64,000 bases of DNA from Emydura subglobosa (taxonomy: Eukaryota > Chordata > Testudines > Chelidae). Positions 47,371 through 59,640 of the stretch are shown one piece after another. The stretch lies in contig ML679954.1 in assembly GCA_007922225.1 (NCBI GenBank), forward strand, positions 27,074,240-27,138,239, given 5' to 3'. Under the pieces are notes generated by a model. The model was not told the origin of the DNA, ran no database searches, and saw only the letters and a list, made by a program, of their open reading frames with translations. A program made the translations under genes and the position numbers. Numbering within the stretch: the stretch's first letter is position 1; the number at the start of each line of letters is the position of its first letter.

Positions 47371-49339
47371 TGACTGAGCTACTTAAAGCTACTGACTTTG
47401 GTTTCTGCAAACATGCAAATCCACCTTAAGATCAACTTACCTTAGTTATCCTTTGGTTATTGTTTTGCTTGCTAAACAGAGATGGTCATTTAAGTAAAAA
47501 TAAAAATATTAGATGTCTTCCACAGTCTTCAGACATAGGCATTAACATTGGATTATTATAGGCTTGTAACAATGGCTTTTCATCAACAGGCATTAGTAGA
47601 ACCACTTCCATAACTCTACATCTCATTTGCATAAAACCTCCATTCCAGTAACATGACACCTAGCTTTACAGTCCTGCCTCGCACATTTACACCAGCTCAT
47701 GGGCCATGGCTGATACATATGCTATTGTACACTCTGTATCCCCAGAGACATTCTGCTGTCTCTCTCTTTTGCATCAGCCTTATCACAGCTATGATTATTG
47801 ATGCCAGAATCCGGGCCTAAAATGCTGTAAAGAGCAGTTAATATTCAAACATGAGTTTAAGCATTATTTTGTACTCTGAAAATTAGCAGCATTCTTTGCA
47901 GATATGTTTCTAGGATGAACTCTTGCATTCCAGTTTTCAGCCTGGTGCATATTATAGTGGTTGAATTATACCTTCTTGTTAAGAGAGATTTTTATAGGAG
48001 GAAGCATTGGAACAGTTTTCATGATAGTGGGGGGGGGGGGGGCGGCCCCCAAGGAGGGGAAGCAGTGTTACAGTCACTTTACCATAAAAGGTAATCATGC
48101 AGAGTTGAAATGCCAGGCTGTGGACTGATTTCAAATTGGTGTGTGCCCAAAATTTGTTCAAGTGCCAGTGTCACAATAAGACAGCGTATCCTGAGTTTCT
48201 CAGCAGCTAGGTGAATTTGGTGATTACAAGAAGTGCTGGATTGATGGCACCTATGATTATTCTTTTACCCACACAACTGGTACAACAGGGAATAGGAGTG
48301 CAAATTTCCTTCCACTGCCACATTAATTTGCCTCCTGACACTAATGGGCCACCTCTAGAAATTAAGAAGATCGCTGGGTCTCTGCTCATTTGCTTCTTCT
48401 TCTCTCTGATATGTGCAACAGGGATGCTAATTAGTGCCACATAGGTTTTGTGACATAGATATTCACACTGAACGTAGATAGAAGAGAGCTGTGCTGATTG
48501 CAGGGATTACAGTAAGGGGGAAATCCAGCTCCTCCTCCTCTGCTGCTAAGAACACACATTCAATTCGCTATTATCTTTATTTCTCAGCTGGGGAATTGAG
48601 GAGTCAGACAAGGCAATTTGAAGTGGGAGAAGCAGACAGAGATGGTATCTCAATGGTGGAGTTTCTTGGGCTCCTAGCCTTCCTGTTAGTAGGTGAAACA
48701 GGAGCAGTACCTGATGGGAGATGATGAGGTGTGGCCTAAGCTGCTTCAATTACAGCAAGATCATCCCCTTCCCATCGCCCATTCCCTCCAGAGTATATTT
48801 GCCTGCAACAGGAAATTGGAAAGCCTGAGATTTTAAACTTGGCTCCTTCCTGCACTGCTATCCCCAAAATTTCTATTTGCCATATGGACAAAGAAGAAGT
48901 GGACCAAAGACAAATGAAGGGTTTTTTTAATCAGGAAAAATACAATCCCCTTCAGACTTAAAAGCTCAATAACTGTTTATATAGTAGGACCCACCTCTGT
49001 GTTCTTCCTGCATTCTATGCAATACCATTTTTACAACTGCAGCATAGAGATCTTAAGCTTTCCTGTAAGGACCTGAGAGATCACACAAACACCTGGCTCT
49101 TGGCTTAAACCCTGAGGTTAGGTAGGTATGCTTCGCTGTGGGTGTGGGTTCAGAGAACTTTGTCTCTAAGAGGCAAAGGGGAGAATAGAGGTGGCACCCC
49201 ACACACACCAGCTTTTCCTTTCACTTCACAAGCACTGTCAATTCCCACTCCTCGCCTGGCACTCCTTAGGGGGATGGGAATTAAGGGTAAAAGGTCAAAG
49301 CTGGTACCATGTCAGTGTGACCATTCAATGCCCAACTGT
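47371..49339. other. No recognised gene; one G14 run
   Basis: Contains G14 followed by CGGCCCCC at 48029-48048. Small open frames on both strands near 48210-48440 overlap each other and have no support. Confidence 0.4.
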
Positions 49340-49505
49340 ACCTCAGATTTCCTACATCACCTTGGGCAAGTTTCTGAGTCTCTGTGCCTCAATTCCCCAC
49401 CTATACGCTGAGAAAAACAATCCTTGACTTTAGAGGGGGCTATGTGAGGAGGATTTCATTGTGTGCAAGGCACTCAGACACTGTGGTTATGAGGGACATA
49501 CAAGT
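49340..49505 (+). repeat. MIR-type SINE remnant
   Basis: ATCACCTTGGGCAAGTTTCT, GAGTCTCTGTGCCTCAATTC then CCCACCTATACGCTGAGAAA, and GTGTGCAAGGCACTCAGACA follow the MIR consensus in the plus sense. Confidence 0.8.
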
Positions 49506-49984
49506 CAGTGCACAGCTAGAATGGAAAGGTTACAGGAGTAATTAAGACAAAGTCAGTCATAGGGGAAAACAAAGACTGAGGAAAAGAGAAGGAAGTGAGA
49601 AGGAATGGAAGAGCCAGAAAAAGAAACAGTACTGTTGCATGACCCTTGTAGGTTAGCACAGAAGGAAAGACGACAAGGGTTACTTTCCAGGTTGGAGGCT
49701 TTCCCCTCTGGGGCCATCTGTGAATGACCAACACAGACCCAGCCAGCGGAGTAACTGTGTTACACTAGCTACAAAAAAATACACACTAAGTTGTTACATA
49801 GAAAATGTGGTGCCAAAATATTGCAGTGAAATGCACTTTAATTTACTTAAGTATAGATCTGAGCAGATAGGATTCCAAAGCAGGATGGGCTTGATATGGG
49901 AGCTCCACACAGACTAAGCTACTTATGTAGCCACACCATCACTGTAGCATTTGAGAACATCACAATCTTTAATGGATTTATCCT

Positions 49985-50150
49985 CACAACTCCCCTATGA
50001 TGTAGGGTCGGGCTATTACACAGAAGGGGAAATCGAGGCATGGAGGCTAGGTGACTTGCCAAAGGTCACACAGGAAGCCTGTGGTGGAGAAAGGAATGTC
50101 TAGAAAGCCCTACTCTAGTTCCTTAACCACTGGACCATCCTTCCTCTCCT
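49985..50150 (-). repeat. MIR-type SINE remnant (antisense)
   Basis: ACAGAAGGGGAAATCGAGGC, TAGGTGACTTGCCAAAGGTC, ACACAGGAAGCCTGTGGTGG and TTCCTTAACCACTGGACCAT are the reversed MIR core and its usual continuation. Confidence 0.8.
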
Positions 50151-51867
50151 GAAGGAGAACAAAAAAGTATTTTTATAGATAAAAGAGTGGGGAATCTGCT
50201 TAAGTTTTATATGGTAGGGTCTGCTAGTTTTGATGGCTTTGCCACATGTTTGTTGACATTTTAACAAACTACAGCATGGCTGTGAAAAGCTACAGTTTAG
50301 GTCCATTTCTTTTGCCTCTGAGAGGAGGAATCAGAACACAACATGTGAACAGTGTGTAAAGACCTCAAATGACAGCTTCAAAAATGGATTTTATTTAAAA
50401 TCATCATTAAAGACCCTTACACTTGTCTATACATTTATCAAACAGCATTAAGGTAGCAATCAGGAATTTGTCATTTAAAAAAAAATACTCTATTAAACTC
50501 AGATAACTTGTTCAGTATTAAATGTTATGCACAAATAAGTACCTAATGGTAAGTTTAAAGATGTAGCAGCCCAAGTTTTCATTTTCCTGATTATGACATT
50601 TGCATAATGTATAAATTCAAACATTATTGCTATTAAATAATGCATAAATATTCTCCCATGCTGAAATACATCTATTTCCTCTCCATGAATTATTTTGAAT
50701 GTATCATTCAGTTCTATTTAAAAATGTAGTTAAAACTCTGTATATATCAGTATTATGACTGGAAGAAGTGTCATCCTCAGTAGTTGGATAACACTCCAAA
50801 CTGTAAATGAAGTATACATTATTAAATGTGCCATATTCTCCCCTCTTCAGGGTGCATTATCTTCTGAATACACCACTTAGCATTTCAGACGTGTCAGAAA
50901 AGGAATGCAGATTCATATTTAATCACATGATCATCCCGCAGGTCTTAGGGGGGAAGCTAACATTTTCTTCTCAGAGAAGGCAGAAATATGAACTTGGTCA
51001 CATGTTCTGGAGATTTTCTTGGATTCTGTGTATAATAGAAACAGATAAACTCACAAACGCTGGTCATATGAGTTGTAGATATACCTCTGAGAGGCACAAA
51101 GCACAACATCCCCCACTGCCTTGCAACCTCAGTTTTCCCACAGGACCAAGCCCCTTTATTTTAGTTTATAAAATGTGTCCATCCAACAAGCTTTTAGCTA
51201 AAGGTCATCTCTCTCACAGATGTCATTTAAGCCAATACCCAAGTGAGGAGTGAATAAAAGGACCTCAGGTTTTCAGTCTAAGCACAAATAAAAAAAAACA
51301 CAAAACACAAAACACCACAGCTTTTAAAAAAAAAAAAAAAGCTAACAGTACCTAACAAAACTTGCGATGAGAACTTGAACATGAAAATGATGCAGAACCT
51401 AGAATAAGCTCTACACAACTGGACCTACAGCCAGACTGAAATGGACAAAAGTTGTATGACTTCACATGGCATCAACAATACAACAGTTGTAGAACTCATC
51501 ATTTCAAACACCTCACCCTAGCACTTTCCTGCTTACAGTATTGCAATGCTTCTGTCATGACATCTCTTGTTTTTATAACTGTTTTTAACCAAGATTTAAG
51601 TATTTACTTCTAATTGTGCTGCCTCTGTTTTTCTTAGAAATTGGTGTCTTGCCTTTTTAAAATTATTTACTTACAGTGTAGGCATTGCTTAATGTTTCAT
51701 TTGAACCTTAATTCACAGGCGTCTCAGTCAGTTTTCCATTTTGGTGCAAGTATTAAATAATCAAGTTTCCAATAATCATCATCCCCCCCCCCCCTTTTTT
51801 TTTTAAAGGAGCATCATCTTTTATGATTTATCACAATAATGCTAAAAGGTGCTGTTCTGTCACCATT

Positions 51868-51870
<3 letters not shown>
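50151..51870. other. No recognised gene
   Basis: AT-rich sequence with an A-rich tract near 51288-51340 and a C11 then T10 run near 51784-51804. A 148-codon plus frame (50807-51253) is the longest here (HYLLNTPLSISDVSEKECRF), but no splice sites, start context or family supports it. Confidence 0.35.

Positions 51871-51948
<78 letters not shown>
51871..51948. repeat. Compound microsatellite (TC)15(AC)24
   Basis: Thirty bases of TC followed directly by forty-eight of AC, with no interruption. It accounts for the overlapping Ser/Leu and Thr/His frames. Confidence 0.97.
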
Positions 51949-51949
<1 letters not shown>

Positions 51950-53744
51950 ATTTACTCAAATGATTTATGTCATTTCCCCTCCCTTTCTCCTACATACTAT
52001 TATTGTTGGTACAGTAAAATGTATTTTTAAAATGCTAATAAACTGATCAAATGGTAAAATACATTTTGCTTACATTTAACGTGATTCTGCATATGCTAGG
52101 ACACATTCAGAAATGGATCTGATCAACATAAAAACAGCTAATTGTGAAGCACAAAAAATGTCTCTCTTAGGCCCTAAATTGAATATACCTGTTAAAACAA
52201 AATAGACAGAAAATGACTCAATATCTAGCACACAAAACTCTATAAAAAAAAACTTGCTAAAGAACTAAATTTTACCTTGAACAAAAAAGCATGAGCTGTT
52301 CATTCTTCCAAAGATTTTAATCAATGGAGCCATCAATGTACACAGTTAGCAAATCTGCCATTTTACTCAGCGTTGTCTTGCCATTTTGGCAGACTAGTCA
52401 ACATGGAATGGGGTTCCAGATGAATGGACTCATGGTATCCAGCTCTTCTACTAAATATTGAGCCATTTTGAAAGTTCACCTTTCTTCCTGAATGTTGATT
52501 TTTCCTTTAGTGTCAACATAGGCAACTTCCAAATGACTCCATTATGGGGCTGTACTATAGCACTACAGATACACACAAAGCATGTTTTAATTCTGGAAAC
52601 TCTTAGGAGGCTGAAAATTTTATGGACTAACTGAGGCTTTCAAGAATAACTTTCAACAATTTTTCTTAGCCATGAAGGGAAGACAGAGCAGGTAAAAAAA
52701 CAGACTAGTAAAATGAGAAAATGCCTTTGTTTATCATAAGCTAATTAGACCAATATAAAACTCCCCTCATTACCTTGTTGTGGATATTTTGTCACTAACA
52801 GAGGTGGCATGGTTTATAACAGAGATAGAAGAGAGTTTAGCGTATGTTTCAAACTCCACCTCCCATGGGTCAATCTATTTGATTTCTGCCTTTAATACTG
52901 ATAAGAAGTGACAGTAGTTGGATAAAACAATCAAAACTGGAGTTGAAGAGCTTATAAACCTTCTGACACTTCAATAAACCAAAAGCCAATACAAACCTAA
53001 AAAGACATATCCATTTTGACTCCGAGTAGCTGCACAGGGCAACAATGACATCGGCTCTGAAATAGATGTTACTTCCTGATCTATTTTACTCTCATTTCAT
53101 AAATTTTAAATAAAAAATAAATGCTAAATTCTGCAAGGAGAGCTAAAACCTTTTATAATCTTTTAGACAGTTGCTGCCATCCCTCAAGAGAGCTGTATGC
53201 CTGCTGCTAAATGTCTACAAATCAATATTTAATATTTTGAAACATGAAGTCTTAATTATCCATTTCCCCTTTAAGCGTCAGATCTGCACTCAGTGAAAAT
53301 AAAACCATTTGTTGGCTGATGGATTGATTGCTGCTTATTAACACTTTTTCTCTGTAGGTCAGATAGAAAGGCTTCATATAAAGTATTTTATGCCCTTATT
53401 TAGTAGATCAGAACTCACTAAATGTTGACTTGAAAATAGATGAGCATCTTCCCCAAGCTTGTTCGTTTTGAAAATGAAGCTAATCCTAAATGTATCCTCA
53501 ACTTTTAATTGATATTGTGGAACCAGAACATATTTTTCATTTTCAAACCTAAATGCTAGTTTGTCTCAGATTCTGCATGTTGCTGAGTCCCATCTGCCTT
53601 TGAGAAATCTGACTGGGTGCCTAAATACCTTTGCAAATCTGGCCCTGATTCCTTCTGAGAAGTGCCCTGAACTCTCATTGATTTTATTCAAAGTTGAGGT
53701 TACTTAGAAGCAAGCAGTCAGGACTCTACAACATTGGGTTCTTT
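51949..53744. other. No recognised gene or repeat
   Basis: About 1.8 kb of AT-rich sequence without convincing frames. Confidence 0.4.
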
Positions 53745-54560
53745 GGCCCTGATGCACACAGTAACTTAGGCATTGCAATGTGGAATATTACGCTGCCTAA
53801 CTTTTAGGTGCCTATCCACCCACTAGAATCCACAAACCCTGAATTAGGTGCCTAGGCTCCCTTTACAATGCATGGGGACAGAGAGGCACCCAAGAATAGG
53901 ATCCACAAGAACTAACAAGGTATGCAGGAGGTTGCCTAAGCTAGCCAACAGGAGATGCTGATGTATTCCAAACACCACACCTTGCAAGGCGTTAGGCACC
54001 TTAGTCCAGACTAAATGGAAGCACCTATCTCTGTTCATAATCCACAGCCGGGACCCCTCTCCTGGAGTCAGGCACCTAAGCCATTTCTTGCAAGAATGGC
54101 CTCACTGCATGCTTAACTCCACACAACACGTTGGGTGGGAAGGGGGAGAGAAGGAGCCTCCTTTATAATCTTCGCCCCAGGGGTTACAGCACTCAACCAG
54201 GATGAGGGAAACCCTAGATCAATTCCCCTCTCTGAGGAGGAGAAATGTGAGGAGGGTTCCGCACTTCTTAGGCGAGTGAGTATCCTAACCAGTGAACTAG
54301 AGAGCAATTCTCAGTCACTCTCTAGTCCATTTAATATTTAATATAAAGTGAAACAATTTCAATGGGAGAGAATGATATTCTGAAGTGAGGGTCTCACATA
54401 ATCCAACAGTTAGGGCACTCATACGAGAGATGGGAAATCCATGTTCAAATTTCTTTTCATTAGGCAAAGGTGGGAATTGAACAGGGTCTCCCACAGGTGT
54501 GTTCACTAACCAAGGATTATAAGGGAGATCTCCCACCTGACTGTTTTGTGTGAAGACACC
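53745..54560. repeat. Large unclassified repeat, copy 2
   Basis: Longer relative of 18405-18880. Shared ordered wording includes TTAGGTGCCTAGGCTCCC, CAATGCATGGGGACAGAG, GAATAGGATCCACAAGAAC, and two rounds of the 'ttagggcactc..gggaaatcc..gttcaaat..tctcccaca' module at about 54185-54300 and 54405-54520. The doubled module suggests internal duplication. The class is unknown. Confidence 0.6.
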
Positions 54561-54954
54561 TACCAAATTGGGCCCTTAAAGCAAAGTAGGCGGGGCAATG
54601 CTGATATTGACCTGGTTTGCAGATCACACAGGGGCTTATGCATGAGACGAGTGTCTGGATGCCTAACTGAGGCAATAGAGTGCACGTCCAGAGGAAAAAA
54701 CGTAGGCAACTTTTACAGCAAAAAAGTGTGTCTATGTGGTGAGACAGAAGTTGAACACAGTGAGGCAGAGGCCTACTGGTAGCTCACGACTCTCTCAGCA
54801 AGTGGTCCGGCCTCCACCAACCGCTGGCTTCCACCACCTTGGATTTCTTCCTACCCAGGCCTCTCCCACAGCCTCTAATTCCCCCTTGGAATTCCCACAA
54901 CAAAAAATTCCAAAACAAGAGTACAACATAACCCAGCTTCTGTCCTCCTCAGAC

Positions 54955-55085
54955 TTGAAGAGCAGCTCTGTGAAAGCTTCTCTCTCTCACCAACATCACC
55001 TGGTCCAATAAAAGATATTTTACCTAACCCACCTTGTGTCTTTAATACCCTGGGACCAACATAGCTACACCACCACCACCACATA
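54955..55085. repeat. Partial copy of the GGTCCAATAAAAGATATT repeat
   Basis: TTGAAGAGCAGCTCTGTGAA, CTCTCTCACCAACATCACCT, GGTCCAATAAAAGATATTTT and CCCTGGGACCAACATAGCTA match the right half of 18990-19135. The tail ends in a (CAC)n run. The flanking C/T-rich stretch to 55560 is unclassified. Confidence 0.7.
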
Positions 55086-55689
55086 ACCCTCAGGCTTGGC
55101 ATTTCATCCCTTTTAAGTCTCTCTTACACATTTCCTCAACTGAACACCGCCCAGGGTGTGCTCTCAGGAAGTTCAGACCCTGCTTTTGTACCGAGTTCAC
55201 CAGCAGACCTTGCTCCATATCTCTCCTAGCCTCTTACCAGACTTCTCTTCTCACAAAAGGATTCCAATGCCAACTTCCTCCACAGCATATCTGCTCTCTA
55301 GTACCCAGAGAGTGACTGCAGAGTTCTTCGCTTACTCACTCTCTGCACCTTTTTTCTTCTCCAGGGTTTCTTTCTTTATACAAACCACACAGCTCCTTCC
55401 CCATTGTGATTCTTTAATTGGACATGTCAACCCTCTAGGAGCAACCAAGTGGGTTCTCAGGCTCACATTAACCCTTTCATTCCCTGCGTAGTGTACATTC
55501 TCCATCACACCAACTGTTTTCTCAACTCCCAACTCTGCCTGCTAATGCTCTAAAAGGGTCTTAGAAATTTCCTCAAGTAAGGGGTAGGACTTTATGGGTG
55601 CAGCACCTACAGGACAGGGATACTTCACAGTAGCCTTGTAGCATAAGCCTTTGTCTGAGAGGGGTGGTTTCTTTAGTAGTTTTCTTGAT

Positions 55690-55805
55690 GTATACACCAT
55701 TATTATTAATCATGTTTATATGGTAGTGCCTAAGGACCCTCACTGAGCTAAGCACTGTAACGAGACAGTCACTTCCCCCAAAGAGCTTACAAACTAAATA
55801 GACAA
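55690..55805 (-). mobile_element. L2-type LINE 3' end (antisense)
   Basis: ATTATTATTAATCATGTTTA, TAGTGCCTAAGGACCCTCAC, TGAGCTAAGCACTGTAACG and CAAAGAGCTTACAAACTAAA then TAGACAAGGCAGGTAC are the reverse complement of the L2-type tail together with the usual continuation. Confidence 0.7.
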
Positions 55806-56817
55806 GGCAGGTACAAGGTGAGGGTAGAATACTTAGAGTGAATAATATGATGGCAACAAATGTCAAATTCCATTTTGGGGGGAATGTGGGGAAGGAGCAC
55901 AGTTAAATGGAAGGAAAAGGGAAAAGAGGTGAGAGGAGACAGGACAGGAGGAGATGTAGAGTGAAACTTACGTGATGAGACTGAGAAAGAAGAAGGGGTA
56001 CCAATCAAACAGCCAATCAGCCCAGGACAAAGGAAGTCAGAAATGTCTACGGTTTTGATTGGAATGTCCAGAAGTCCTTGCTTTGGCTGCTTCTCTTCCT
56101 ACCTGCTAGAGTCTATGGCTGGCTTCTCACTGTAATTTCGCCCCCAAGGTCAAATGGTGGGGGAGAAGGGAGGAAGGAAGACACCACCTGCATCATAGTG
56201 CCCAGTATGGGAGGGTTATGTAGAGTATATTTATAGTATGGGAAGGTTCCCATGCATAGATCAGGATGCAAAAGGTGAGGGGTGGTCCCAGCTCATTTTA
56301 CCCCCTCTGAACCTAATGCATCAGTCCCAGCTTTTAGCTCTATGGTTCTCCCTCACGATAATGTGAGTTGTAGGGTTCCAACAGCATGAGACGAGTGAAG
56401 ACTACATCCAGAATATATCCCTTTGGGAGATTTATACCTTTATCAGGTCAGCTTTCTACAATAGTTGATCTTTTGAGGATGTTTATTCCTTCAATCCTTT
56501 CTCCTCTTTTACTAATATTAAAAGAGCCATATTACATCATTCAGCAAGATCCTCAACCTCATATAAATCAACATGGCTCCACTACCAGAGTTATGTTTAT
56601 CAAGTGCATGAAGGGGAGAAAAGAACACTGAAATTTTAAAAACGTTTGACAAGTTGACATTGATTTTAAATATTAGCCCTTGTGGATCTCTTTCAGCTAT
56701 ATACTGTTTAGCTCAATGCATTGCTTTTAAAAGACTGGAAGAATAAGTTGCAACACATCCTCCTTTTTATGTTTTGCATTATACAATCAAATATTTGTAC
56801 TCTTGTTCTGAGGTCCA
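55806..56817. other. No recognised feature
   Basis: Purine-rich then AT-rich sequence. Nothing assignable before the CR1 element. Confidence 0.4.
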
Positions 56818-59640
56818 AAAGGAAGTGAGAGGCAGTCCAATTGATAGTCTCTGGGCAGAGATAAAAGAGGGAAAATGATAGTGGTCTGCCATAGGCCAAT
56901 AAATCAGGAAAAAGGGATGGATGAGTTAATTCTAGAACAAATAAGATATAAGACCTGGTAGTAATGGAGGACTTGAACTGTTGGAACAGATATCTGTTGG
57001 ACAGATATCTCTTGGAAAAGTAATACAGCAAAACAAAATTTCCAATAAGTTTTTGTAATATATTGGGGCAACTTTTTGGTCTCAGAAGGTGAAGAAAGTA
57101 ACTAGGGGTACAGACATATTAGATTCAGTTCTGACCAACAGGGAGGAATGGTTGCAAATTTGAACAGGGAAGGCAATTTGGGTGAAAGTGATCATGAACT
57201 GATTGATTTTATGATTCTAAGGAAAGGAAGGAGAGCAACAGACTAAGGACAATGGACTTCAAAGAAACAGACTTTAACAAACTCAGAACTGGTAGTAGGT
57301 CCCATTGGAAGAAAATCTAAGAGATAAAGGATTTCAAGAGAGCTGGCAGTTTCTCCAGGAGATGATATTAAAGACAACAACAAACTATTCTAATGTGAAG
57401 GAAAAGACAGGAAGAATATAAGGCCAATATGGAGCACTTTAATTACCTGAACCTGAAGATAAAAAAGGAATTCTACAAAAAGTGGAAATATGAATGAATT
57501 GCTCAACATGTAGGGGGAAAATCAGAAACAGTAAGGAACAAAATAAGGTACACCTAGCAAGGGACATAAGGTAATAAGAAGAGGTTCTTTAAGTACATGA
57601 GCAAGAGAAAGACAAAGGAAAGTGTAGGTCCCCTACTTAGTTGGATAGGAGATCTAACAACTGATGACATCAAAAAGGCTGATGTGTTTAATGTCTTTTT
57701 GGTTCAGTCTTCACTAAAATGGTTATTAACAAAAAGAGGGAAAGAAGGCAAGCCAAAACAGGGAAGAACAGGTTAAAAAATATAAAAATAAGTTAGATAT
57801 ATTCAAGTTGGCAAGGCCTGATGAAATTCACCCTAGGGTACTTAAAAAACTAGCTGAAGCTATCTTTGAACTCCTGGAGGACAGGTGAGGCTCCAGAGGA
57901 CTGGAGAAGGGCAAACATAGAAGCTATATTTGAAAAGAGGAGCAAAGAGGACTTATTATAGGGGGAATTATAGACCAGTCAGCCTAACTTTGATACCTAG
58001 AAAGATACTGGAACAAACTATTAAACAATCAGTTTGTAAGTACCTAGAGGATAATAGGGTTATAAGGAGTAGCCAGCATGGATTAGTAAAGAATAAATCA
58101 TGTGACATCAACCCAATGTCTTTCTTTGTCAGGGTTACCGGCCTAGTGAATGTGGGAGAAGCAGTAGATATGACACATCTTGATTTTAATAAAATGTTTA
58201 ACATAGTCCCACGTAATATTCTCATAAGTAAACTAGGAAGAGGTGGTGTAGATGAAATTACTATAATTGTGTGTGCAGACTTGCTATGTATGCTACGACG
58301 GATATGTTGGCTCTTTTTAGCGATAAACAGTGAACCCAAACATTCATTTCGTGTATCCTGTGGATTTTAGATATATTTTAGATATAGATATATTTATTCT
58401 CCATATTTTAAATTTATCAATGGGCTTTAGTTTTCATACTATTGACCTGTTGACTATGTTTAACTGTCCTTTCATGTAATTTAATTTAATTTTAAAATTA
58501 ATTGAATAATAAATATTACTTATAGGTTAGATTTTGATTTTAGATTATCTTAGCTACTGAATACTAGATTGGACGGCGGACTGGCCGCATAGTAACCAGG
58601 AAAGGGCAGGTATTTACGCCTGTACAAATATTAATGGGTGCACAGCTGGTTGAAAGACTGTACTCAGAGTAGTTATCAATGGTTTGCTGTCAAATGGGGA
58701 AGCGTATCTAGAAGGGTCTGACAGGAGTCATTCCTAGGCCTAGTACAATTCAATATTTTCATTAATGACATGGATAATGGAAGAGAGAGTATGCTTATAA
58801 AATTTGCAGATGACACCAAAGTGGGAGGGATTGCAAGCACCTTTGAATTCTAATCCTGTCCTCCAAATGACCTTGACAAATTGGAGAATTCATTAACAAG
58901 ATGAAATTCAATGCAGACAAGTGCAAAGTACTACGTTTAGGAAAGGGGAAAAAAATCAAATGCACAGCTACAAAATGCAGAATAGCTGGCTAGGCAGTAG
59001 TACAGCTGAAAGGAATATGGGGGGGCTATAGTAGACCACAAATTACATATGAGTCAGCAATAAGATGCACCTGTGAAAAAGGCTAATATTCTGGGGTGTA
59101 TTAACAGGAGTGTCATATGCAAGACATGGGAGGCAACTGTCCCACTCTGTTCAGCACTGGTGAGGCCTCAGCTAGAGCACTGTGTCCAATTCCAGATGCC
59201 ACACTTTAAGAAAGATGCGGACAAATTAGAGACAGTCTAGAGGACAGCAACAAAAAATGTTTAAAAGGTTTAGCAAACCTGACCTATGAAGGGAAGCTTT
59301 AAAAAACTAGGCATGTTGTCTTGAGAAAAAAAAGATGACTGATGGGGGACCTGCTAGTCTCCAAATATGTTAAGAGCTGTTATAAAGAGGACAGTGATCA
59401 ATTGTTCTCCATCTCCACTGAAGGTAAGACAAGTATTAATGGGCGTAAGGGCGGTTTCAGTTAGATATTAGAGAAAAACTTTAGACTTAAGGGAGGTTGT
59501 GGAAGGAGGTTTTTAAGAACAGGTTAGACAAACACCTGTCAGGAATGGTCCAGTTATTATATAGTTCAGCCTTGAGTTCAAAGGACTGGACTCAATGACC
59601 TAATGAGGTCCCTTCCAGTCCTACATTTCCTAAGATTTTA
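56818..59640 (+). mobile_element. Degenerate CR1 LINE (endonuclease tail, RT, 3' end)
   Basis: Collinear with the turtle CR1 consensus in the plus sense. From about 56845, ATAGTCTCTGGGCAGAGAT and TAATGGAGGACTTGAACTG mark the end of the endonuclease domain. GGTGAAAGTGATCATGAACT follows at 57180. The frame ARPDEIHPRVLKKLAEAI (57815-57870) precedes the RT. YRPVSLTLIPRKILEQTIKQ and SSQHGLVKNKSCD (57965-58105) are RT motifs. FADDT (catalytic FADD at 58803-58814) sits in INDMDNGRESMLIKFADDTK. After it come GCAGACAAGTGCAAAGTACT, CAGCTAGAGCACTGTGTCCA, and the tail TTAGACAAACACCTGTCAGG then GGTCCCTTCCAGTCCTACAT. Stops and frameshifts throughout show it is dead. An unrelated 359-bp piece interrupts it at 58268-58626. 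A 15-bp tandem duplication lies at 56986-57015. Confidence 0.92.
58268..58626. mobile_element. 359-bp insertion inside CR1, possibly a solo LTR
   Basis: CR1 similarity stops at GATGAAATTACTATAA and resumes at GGGTGCACAGCTGGTTG. The piece between starts TGTGTGTGCAGACTTGC and ends TATTTACGCCTGTACA, so it has TG...CA ends. It is AT-rich with an AATAAA-type motif near 58506, and GC-richer at its end (GGACGGCGGACTGGCCGC). Flanks ATTACTATAAT and AATATTAAT may be a decayed target duplication. It could be a solo LTR. I do not recognise the family. Confidence 0.5.

Noticed and set aside
50807..51253. 148-codon plus frame
   Set aside because: The longest complete plus-strand frame, but with no acceptor or donor in phase, no known motif and AT-rich codon use like the background. 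Frames of this size can occur by chance in 64 kb.
51839..52046. Ser/Leu/Thr/His-rich small proteins
   Set aside because: Translation of the (TC)n(AC)n microsatellite.
57930..58370. 146-codon plus frame as a gene
   Set aside because: It is part of the CR1 reverse transcriptase and its C-terminal end reads into the inserted 359-bp element.
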